From: an uncultured Mycoplasmatota bacterium
Lineage (GTDB): Bacteria; Bacillota_I; Bacilli_A; RF39; UBA660
Assembly: GCA_948472605.1 (NCBI GenBank)
Contig: CAOKUH010000012.1
Coordinates: 1 to 20,278, forward strand
Length of the DNA: 20,278 nucleotides
Direction of reading: 5' to 3'
Position numbers and translations under genes: made by a program. The notes under the pieces were generated by a model, which saw only the letters and a list, made by a program, of their open reading frames with translations, ran no database searches and was not told the origin of the DNA. Of this stretch, positions 14,720 through 20,278 are shown one piece after another (the stretch's first letter is position 1; each line of letters begins with the position of its first letter).

Positions 14720-16702
14720 ATGGACTACAAAGATGAAGAAATACAAGAAGAACAAAAAGATTTAGAAGAAAGTCATGAGCAATCAAATAATCAAGACTTT
14801 AATGATGAGAGTTTATTAAATTCGGAACCTCCTGAATATTTGCCTCAAAGAGGAATATTTGAGGGAGTTATAGGAAATGCAAAAGCTATAGCTAAACAAC
14901 ATGCCATAAAAGCTTTATTTTCTAAACCCGTAACTTGGATTGTAATAGGTGTAATTGGAATAATATTTTTTATCTTTATATTAGTATTTCAAATGGACTT
15001 TGATTTACATGGAATAGGTAATATAAATCCAGAAAGTTATAATTATAAATGTGATAAAATTTATTTAACTTGGCAAAAAGATACTTATGAGAAAGATCCA
15101 GTTACATCATCTATATATGTAAATTTAGCAGAAACTGATAGATATGAATACGAAGAATATACAATTGATGAATTTGTTGCTGGAGTTATTTGGACAGACA
15201 ATAGAAATTTCTTAGATGTAGATAACGAAATTGTTTATGAAGCAATGGCGATAGCTAAAAGAAGTTATATTGTTGTTAATTTAGCTGATAATTGTGTCGT
15301 TTTAAGGGATTATGATGAACTCGCAAATAACTTTACAAAACTAAATGGAAGTGAAGAAAAAGCAGCAGAAATAAAAAAAGCTGTTTCAAATACATCAGGT
15401 AAAATAATTGGCAAACATGGTGATATAATACCAGCTGTTTATGATTCTTTTTCTTATACAAAGAAAAAAGAAGAAAATGAAGAAGGTACTTACTTTTATC
15501 ACATGATGAATGAAAATGAACAAGGAGCTTTAATTGTTCCTGCCAATTGGGTTTTAAAAACAGAAAAAGAAAGAGGAATAAAAATTCCGAAAGAACATGT
15601 TAATAGTACTAAAAAGTTCACTTCACTTAGTATATATGGAGCCAAGTATTTATTAGAAAAAGTTGATTCACAATATGAATTATACCGAATTTTAGAAACA
15701 TATTATGGTAGAGATATTGAATATTATCGCATTGGTCAAACTACATCTACATTTAATACGACTGGTTGTATGTGGTGGCCAATAGGAGGTAGTGAAATAA
15801 CTTTAGAAGATGGAATTTCCTATGCTAAAGGAACTCCTACTGCTACATCAATAACTAGTCCATTTGGACCACGTAAGGCGCCAACTGCAGGTGCTAGTTC
15901 TTTTCATAAAGCTATTGATATTGGTGGTGGGGCAAATGATAACTATCATAATATAATAGCTGCTGCTGATGGAGTCGTAATTGAAGTAGGTACAGGATGT
16001 GTAAATGGAGATAATTCTTGCTATGGTGGACTTGGTAACTTCGTTAAAATAAAACATAATGATGGTACAATTACAAGATATGGACATATGTCTAGTGTAT
16101 TTGTAAGTCTAAATGCTAATGTAAAACAAGGACAAGTTATTGGTAAAATGGGAAAAACAGGAGTAACAACAGGAGTACACTTAGATTTTCAAGTAATTGT
16201 TAATGGTGAAGCGGTAAATCCTCTAAATTTTGTATCTGCTGAAAATAGTCGTCAAGAATGCAGTAATAGTGGAGGAGTAGTATCTGGAAACAACAATAGT
16301 CAAACAATATGTTTAACTTTAAAAAATCAAGGATATTCTGATAATGCTGTTGCAGCAATGCTTGGAAATTTTCAAGCTGAATCAGGATTAGATCCAGCAA
16401 TTGTTAATAGCATAGGCTGTGTTGGAATTGCTCAGTGGTGTGGACGTGGAAATACTTTGAAAAGTATGTATGGTAGCTCGTGGAATACTTTAGATGCCCA
16501 ATTAAACTTCCTATTATATGAATTAGATAGCCCTAGCTTTAGTAGTGTAAAAAATAATTTAAATGGAGATACTTCAGCTAGTGAAATGGCCCATTATTTC
16601 TGTATGCATTTTGAAATACCAGGAGAATATTATTGTAATAATGGAGAGCGTCAAAAAAATGCTAATAATTGGTTAAGTTATGTTACTAATGGTTGTAGTT
16701 AA
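14720..16702 (+). CDS. VirB1-like cell-wall hydrolase: SpoIID-like + M23 + phage-type lysozyme
   Basis: A 660-residue membrane-anchored murein hydrolase of the T4SS. A Gln/Glu-rich cytoplasmic tail (1-70) is followed by one helix (72-91). Residues 145-340 resemble SpoIID/LytB lytic transglycosylases: YTIDEFVAGVIWTD, then EAMAIAKRSYIV and IKKAVSNTSGKIIGKHGDII. The family's catalytic Glu position is occupied by Asp160. An M23 (LytM/lysostaphin) endopeptidase spans about 350-505: FHKAID (His396, Asp400), RYGHM (His456) and GVHLDFQV (His487), where the second zinc His of the usual HxH is Asp489. The C-terminus (525-660) matches phage tail lysozymes, with NFQAESGLDP carrying the likely Glu554 and several Cys. 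AGGTGA precedes the ATG. It probably opens peptidoglycan for the channel; whether the first two domains are active is uncertain. Confidence 0.85.
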   Translation: MDYKDEEIQEEQKDLEESHEQSNNQDFNDESLLNSEPPEYLPQRGIFEGVIGNAKAIAKQHAIKALFSKPVTWIVIGVIGIIFFIFILVFQMDFDLHGIGNINPESYNYKCDKIYLTWQKDTYEKDPVTSSIYVNLAETDRYEYEEYTIDEFVAGVIWTDNRNFLDVDNEIVYEAMAIAKRSYIVVNLADNCVVLRDYDELANNFTKLNGSEEKAAEIKKAVSNTSGKIIGKHGDIIPAVYDSFSYTKKKEENEEGTYFYHMMNENEQGALIVPANWVLKTEKERGIKIPKEHVNSTKKFTSLSIYGAKYLLEKVDSQYELYRILETYYGRDIEYYRIGQTTSTFNTTGCMWWPIGGSEITLEDGISYAKGTPTATSITSPFGPRKAPTAGASSFHKAIDIGGGANDNYHNIIAAADGVVIEVGTGCVNGDNSCYGGLGNFVKIKHNDGTITRYGHMSSVFVSLNANVKQGQVIGKMGKTGVTTGVHLDFQVIVNGEAVNPLNFVSAENSRQECSNSGGVVSGNNNSQTICLTLKNQGYSDNAVAAMLGNFQAESGLDPAIVNSIGCVGIAQWCGRGNTLKSMYGSSWNTLDAQLNFLLYELDSPSFSSVKNNLNGDTSASEMAHYFCMHFEIPGEYYCNNGERQKNANNWLSYVTNGCS

Positions 16703-16713
16703 AGGAGAATATT

Positions 16714-17586
16714 ATGAGTCAAGAAAATAAAATAAAATTTATTATATTTGGAATTCTAATTTTATTATGTTTTATCATAACTTCTGCTTTCTTAATTTTA
16801 TTAAAAGATGATAAAACTCCAAAAAATCCTCCAGAGCAAAAAATACCATTTGATATGCAACCTGTAAGTGAATATAGTTATTTCTTTTCCCAAGTAAATA
16901 ATATAAATAAATATTTAAATTATAATAAAAACAAAAATAATATAGCTTTATATAATACTTTAGCTAAAGAATTTATTGATACAAATCAAATTACTATAGA
17001 TAATATTTTAACTAAAATAGAATTATATAATGAATCTCCAACCTTTAAAGCAAAAGAAATGTATTACAAAGAACAAGATAATAAATTCATTTATTACCTA
17101 ATTGGAGATATTACAACTGCTACATTTGAAGAAATTATTACATTAAAAGAGAATGTTAAATATTTTCTTTTGGTAGATTATAATCGTTTATCTATGGCCA
17201 TATATCCAGTTTATAATGATATTGAAACTATTCCTATCAATATGGATAATTTACCTTTAAATAGTTTTAATGAAATAGAAGCTTCTAATATAGTTACGAA
17301 TGACTATATTTGTAATTTATATTATTCATCATACATTGATAAACTTGTAAATAATATTGATGAAAGCTATGAATTATTAGAAGATGATTTTAAAAATAAA
17401 AATTTTGCTAATAAAGAAAAATATATTGAATTTATGAATAATAAATTAAAAAGTATTAGTTTAGATATAAAAAATTGTACAAAAACTACTAGAAATGATA
17501 AAAGAATTTATACTATATTTGATGGAAATAATACTTTTAATTTTATTGAAGAATCAATTATGAATTATAGAGTTAGTTTTAACTAA
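16714..17586 (+). CDS. VirB8/TcpC-like bitopic membrane protein
   Basis: A 290-residue protein with one N-terminal helix (9-30) and an outside domain, starting after GGAG at 16704-16707, 11 nt past the hydrolase stop. Assignment is by architecture and weak sequence feel. The ectodomain contains two successive units that look like NTF2-like folds, about 50-180 and 195-290. The second has the typical helix pattern YYSSYIDKLVNNIDESYELL, then DFKNKNFANKEKYIEFMNNK and terminal strands. TcpC of Clostridium conjugative plasmids and VirB8 share a single helix plus NTF2-like domains, and a VirB8 role is otherwise unfilled in this locus. No lipobox and only two Cys in the domain. A terminator after it ends this transcription unit. 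Confidence 0.65.
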   Translation: MSQENKIKFIIFGILILLCFIITSAFLILLKDDKTPKNPPEQKIPFDMQPVSEYSYFFSQVNNINKYLNYNKNKNNIALYNTLAKEFIDTNQITIDNILTKIELYNESPTFKAKEMYYKEQDNKFIYYLIGDITTATFEEIITLKENVKYFLLVDYNRLSMAIYPVYNDIETIPINMDNLPLNSFNEIEASNIVTNDYICNLYYSSYIDKLVNNIDESYELLEDDFKNKNFANKEKYIEFMNNKLKSISLDIKNCTKTTRNDKRIYTIFDGNNTFNFIEESIMNYRVSFN

Positions 17587-17593
17587 TTTGTAG

Positions 17594-17616
17594 AAAAGTA
17601 CTTAAGGTGCTTTTTT
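17594..17616 (+). terminator. Terminator after the VirB8-like gene
   Basis: AAAAGTAC (17594-17601) pairs with GTGCTTTT (17607-17614) with one G-U pair and a 5-nt loop; six Ts run from 17611. It closes the core-machine unit 8 nt after the stop codon. Confidence 0.75.
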
Positions 17617-17667
17617 ATATTATAAAGTTTTTAGTTAGTGATATAACAAAATTTGTTGGAAATGTAA

Positions 17668-17696
17668 TTGCTAATTTATAAATAATATAGTAAAAT
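17668..17696 (+). promoter_or_regulatory. Separate promoter for the coupling-protein gene
   Basis: TTGCTA (17668-17673), 17-nt spacer, TAAAAT (17691-17696). The -10 is identical to that of the locus-opening promoter at 5976-6004. Start near 17703, then GGAGG (17713-17717) 9 nt before ATG 17727. Confidence 0.6.
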
Positions 17697-17726
17697 AAGT
17701 TAAGAAAAAAAACGGAGGAATGTTAA

Positions 17727-20012
17727 ATGAAATTTAGAGTTGCACCTAAGGATTTTGTCATTTTTATAATATTTTGTTTATTTTTATTATACTTGTGTGC
17801 TATAGCAGTGTTAAATTTTACATCTTTTTTTAATGAGGGAGTTTTTTATGGTTTAAATCCTTTTCCAGCTTTTGTAGGAGATAATTTAATATTAACTTTA
17901 CTTATGTTTTTTATTGCGATGATTGTTATATTTACATCAGTTTCATCTTATATTTTTGATCGTGATAAAGGTGGTTTTGGATTATCTATAAAAGAAAAAG
18001 AAGAAAAAGGTTATTCTAGATGGAGTAAAGATAAAGAAATAAAAGAAGATCGCAGTGTAGAGCATGTTTTAGCAAGTGATAATCATGTTGAAGCTGCTGG
18101 TATACCATTGATTAATAATGGTAAAGATATATGGGTAGATAATGGAGATTATCATAACTTAGTTATTGGTTCTACTGGTTCAGGTAAAACACAAACTATC
18201 GTTAAGCCAATGGTTAATTTACTTGCCAAAAAAGGTGAAAGTATGATAATTACTGACCCTAAAGGTGAAATATACGAATATAGTGCAGATTATTTAAAAA
18301 AACAAGGATATAAAATAATTGTTTTAAATTTTAGAGATCCACAAAATGGTAATGCTTGGAACCCATTAACTTTACCATATCGTTATTACAAAGATGGAAA
18401 TGTTGATAAATCAACAGAATTATTAGATGACGTTGGTTTAAATATAATTAGAGATCCAAATAATAAAGCTGAACCATTTTGGGAAAATAGTGCTGCCGAT
18501 TATTTCTCAGGTTTAGCATTAGGTTTATTTATGGATGCTAAAGAAGAAGAAGTTAATATGAATTCAATTAACTTTATGAGTAGTGTAGGAGAAGAAAGAT
18601 TAGCTGCTGGAACTTATATTAAAGAATACTTTAATTTAAAAGGACAAGATTCTAGTGCATATATATTTGCATCTGGAACTATTAATGCTCCTAAGGATAC
18701 AGCAGGTGGTATAACATCTACATTCCGTCAAAAAGTTCGTACATTTGCATCGAGAGAAAAATTAAGTGAAATGCTTGCTTATACTGACTTTGATATGCGT
18801 GATATTGGTAAAGAAAAAACTGCTGTATTTATGATTATTCATGATGAAAAAACAACTTATCATAGCTTACTTACTATATTTATAAAACAATGTTATGAAA
18901 CTTTAATAGATGTTGCTAAAGAAATGGGTGGTAAATTACCATATAGAACTAATTTTATTCTTGATGAGTTTGCGAATATGCCACCACTTAAAGATGTAGA
19001 TTCAATGGTTTCAGCAGCAAGAAGTCGTGACATTAGATTTACTTTTATTATTCAAAACTTTGCCCAATTAAATGATGTATATGGAAAAGAAGTTGCAGAA
19101 GTAATTAAAGGAAACTGTGGTAACTGGGTGTACTTAATAAGTACCGAAATGGCTGCATTAGAAGAAATAAGTAAAATGTGTGGAGAAGTTAAATCTAAAG
19201 AAAAAGATAAAACAGCATCAACTCCTCTTGTAACTGTCACAGATTTACAAAAACTTAAATTATTTGAAGCTATTATAATTCGTTTAAGAAAATATCCATT
19301 TAGAACTAAATTAGAACCAGATTATAAAATGGATTGGGGTATAAAACGTGAGAAAGCAGAGCTTCCTACTCGTAAAGAAAAACCAATACAATTATTTGAT
19401 ATAAAACAATATGTTATGGAAGAAAAAAGAAAAAATATGTTAAATAATATGGATTCAAATATGAATATGCCTGGTATGGGATTACCTGGAATGCCAAATT
19501 TTGGACCATCACCTTCTAACATGAATGGCTTTGGAATGCCTAATATGGGACCTATGGGTGGTGGTATGAATAGTATGCCTACTAATATGCCAAACTTTGG
19601 AGGAATGCCATCTCCAAATCCATTTGCTACTCCAAATCCATTCATGAAGGATGCGCCAATGTCTAACGAAGATATTGATAGAATGATTGCAGATATCGAT
19701 AAAAAATTAAAAGAACTTGATGAAGAAGAAGCAAGACAAAAAGCCGAAATGGAAAAAGCAATAAATGAATCTAAAGAAGAAAATACAAAAAAAGAAGATA
19801 AAGAAATCGATGAAAAAGAAAAATTAAAACCAAAAGTAGATGAAATAACAACACCAGAAAAACCATCATCTAAGAAAACCAAAAAGCCAAAAGAAACAGA
19901 AAAAGAACTTCCTGATGAACCTAAAATTAATATAGATGTAGATAGCGTTATTGTAAATGATAATGTTATAACTGACGATGAATTTTTTGATGATTTCTTC
20001 TCTGATGAATAA
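17727..20012 (+). CDS. virD4: VirD4/TraG-type T4SS coupling ATPase
   Basis: A 761-residue coupling protein that recruits substrates to the T4SS. Two N-terminal helices (about 10-32 and 53-77) anchor it. Walker A is GSTGSGKT (148-155), followed by MIITDPKGEIYEY (173-185) and NAWNPL (209-214). Walker B is ILDEFANMPP (411-420, Asp413-Glu414), then the sensor-type SAARSRDIRFTFIIQNFAQL (429-448); all are canonical for VirD4/TraG. The conserved ATPase ends near 540. A tail of about 220 residues follows: a low-complexity Met/Gly/Pro/Asn tract (about 574-640), a charged coiled coil (645-700), a Lys/Pro linker and an extremely acidic end (DDEFFDDFFSDE). Family members often carry C-terminal substrate-selection domains, so the tail may serve that. 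Its own promoter and flanking terminators make it a separate transcription unit. Confidence 0.93.
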   Translation: MKFRVAPKDFVIFIIFCLFLLYLCAIAVLNFTSFFNEGVFYGLNPFPAFVGDNLILTLLMFFIAMIVIFTSVSSYIFDRDKGGFGLSIKEKEEKGYSRWSKDKEIKEDRSVEHVLASDNHVEAAGIPLINNGKDIWVDNGDYHNLVIGSTGSGKTQTIVKPMVNLLAKKGESMIITDPKGEIYEYSADYLKKQGYKIIVLNFRDPQNGNAWNPLTLPYRYYKDGNVDKSTELLDDVGLNIIRDPNNKAEPFWENSAADYFSGLALGLFMDAKEEEVNMNSINFMSSVGEERLAAGTYIKEYFNLKGQDSSAYIFASGTINAPKDTAGGITSTFRQKVRTFASREKLSEMLAYTDFDMRDIGKEKTAVFMIIHDEKTTYHSLLTIFIKQCYETLIDVAKEMGGKLPYRTNFILDEFANMPPLKDVDSMVSAARSRDIRFTFIIQNFAQLNDVYGKEVAEVIKGNCGNWVYLISTEMAALEEISKMCGEVKSKEKDKTASTPLVTVTDLQKLKLFEAIIIRLRKYPFRTKLEPDYKMDWGIKREKAELPTRKEKPIQLFDIKQYVMEEKRKNMLNNMDSNMNMPGMGLPGMPNFGPSPSNMNGFGMPNMGPMGGGMNSMPTNMPNFGGMPSPNPFATPNPFMKDAPMSNEDIDRMIADIDKKLKELDEEEARQKAEMEKAINESKEENTKKEDKEIDEKEKLKPKVDEITTPEKPSSKKTKKPKETEKELPDEPKINIDVDSVIVNDNVITDDEFFDDFFSDE

Positions 20013-20024
20013 TACAATTTAAAT

Positions 20025-20053
20025 TAGTAAATATCTTATTTACTAGTTTTTTT
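20025..20053 (+). terminator. Terminator of the coupling-protein gene
   Basis: TAGTAAAT (20025-20032) pairs perfectly with ATTTACTA (20038-20045) across a 5-nt loop, followed after one G by T7. Confidence 0.85.
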
Positions 20054-20092
20054 ATTTTATAAGGAAGTTCATCAAGAAAGTAATTTGTATGC

Positions 20093-20112
20093 AAATAGCC
20101 AACTATTTTTTT
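20093..20112 (+). terminator. Second terminator-like hairpin, overlapping an alternative hairpin
   Basis: AAATAG (20093-20098) pairs with CTATTT (20103-20108) around a CCAA loop, followed by Ts to 20112. An alternative hairpin ATTTG-tatg-CAAAT (20083-20096) shares its 3' arm with the 5' arm here, so the two cannot form together. Probably a backup terminator; attenuation is possible but unsupported. Confidence 0.45.
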
Positions 20113-20138
20113 ATATTATTCAAAATATATTATCTAAA

Positions 20139-20168
20139 TTTACATATGTATGATAAACTAAATATAGT
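20139..20168 (+). promoter_or_regulatory. Possible promoter for the gene beyond the window
   Basis: TTTACA (20139-20144), 18-nt spacer, TATAGT (20163-20168). A start near 20175 would give a leader of about 100 nt. A second candidate is TTGCAA (20235-20240), 17 nt, TATATA (20258-20263), but its start would overlap GAAAGAGG (20265-20272), which looks like the ribosome site of a gene starting at or just past the window end. Confidence 0.35.
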
Positions 20169-20189
20169 AAATAATAGTAAGAGAGTTAT

Positions 20190-20208
20190 CTTTAAGAAGT
20201 TCTTAAAG
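20190..20208 (+). repeat. Inverted repeat, operator or leader hairpin
   Basis: CTTTAAGAA (20190-20198) and TTCTTAAAG (20200-20208) form a perfect 9-bp inverted repeat around one base. As RNA it folds to a 7-bp stem with a 5-nt loop, followed by CCGTTTTATT, a poor U tract. It could be a protein-binding operator or a weak terminator in the leader of the next gene. Apart from this and the hairpin and promoter above, 20054-20278 shows no supported gene. Confidence 0.4.
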
Positions 20209-20278
20209 CCGTTTTATTATTATCAAAAATGTATTTGCAAATAACTGATTTATAAGATATATAAGAAAGAGGTAGTAT

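Noticed and set aside
14720..14740. DYKDEE at the start of the wall hydrolase resembles an epitope tag
   Set aside because: It is part of a long natural Glu/Asp/Gln-rich tail and does not match the full tag.
15848..16087. Minus-strand reading frames inside the hydrolase, pilin 1 and VirB6 genes
   Set aside because: They lie antisense to well-supported domains, lack ribosome sites and have no recognisable motifs.
19322..20017. 231-aa minus-strand reading frame antisense to the virD4 tail
   Set aside because: It is Ser/Phe/Ile-rich, the mirror of the low-complexity and acidic tail of the coupling protein. It lacks a ribosome site and matches no family.
20089..20244. 51-codon plus-strand reading frame in the right-hand intergenic region
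   Set aside because: Composition looks like translated AT-rich noise (Tyr, Phe, Ile, Lys), it crosses a terminator and an inverted repeat, and only a weak GAAAG precedes it.
1..20278. Mycoplasma-type code (TGA = Trp)
   Set aside because: Trp is written TGG throughout, and TGA is used as a functional stop at 12917-12919.

Overview
The window is very AT-rich, low-GC Gram-positive-type DNA. Genes have Bacillota-style Shine-Dalgarno sites (GGAGG, AGGTGA), -35/-10 promoters and U-tract terminators. TGG encodes Trp and TGA is a stop (it ends the first half of the VirB4 pair), so this is not the Mycoplasma code. Composition, the divergent cell-wall genes and the surface-protein style suggest an uncultured gut Bacilli/Mollicutes-related lineage (RF39-like). 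That placement is inference. I see no rRNA, tRNA, CRISPR, integrase, transposase or relaxase.

Layout. 1-311: the tail of an Rpn/PD-(D/E)XK-nuclease-type gene and two facing terminators. 324-818 (minus): an unrecognised 164-residue protein. 943-5895: a cell-wall operon of a divergent MurF, an alpha/beta hydrolase, a second Mur ligase with a membrane N-terminus (broken by an apparent frameshift) and a D-Ala-D-Ala ligase, closed by a terminator. 5976-20053: a Gram-positive-type type IV secretion (T4SS) locus, all on the plus strand. 20054-20278: a non-coding stretch with hairpins and a possible promoter for the next gene.

The T4SS locus encodes three paralogous VirB2-like two-helix modules (one fused to a 250-residue secreted ectodomain), a single-pass surface protein between the first two, a VirB6/TrbL-like channel protein with a 315-residue tail, a small unknown coiled-coil protein, a PrgI/VirB3-like protein, a VirB4 ATPase encoded as two translationally coupled genes, a membrane-anchored wall hydrolase with SpoIID-like, M23 and phage-type lysozyme domains, a VirB8/TcpC-like protein, and a VirD4 coupling ATPase with a Met/Gly/Pro/Asn-rich and acidic tail. 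Together these would form an envelope-spanning export machine: pilin-like proteins and VirB6/VirB3/VirB8 in the membrane, VirB4 and VirD4 as motors, and the hydrolase clearing peptidoglycan.

The most interesting possibility is that this is a resident, multi-pilin T4SS rather than a mobile element, because no relaxase or recombination gene is visible and the neighbour is cell-wall biosynthesis. The window edge limits that argument. Internal promoters and leaky terminators suggest separate expression levels for the pilins, core machine and coupling protein.
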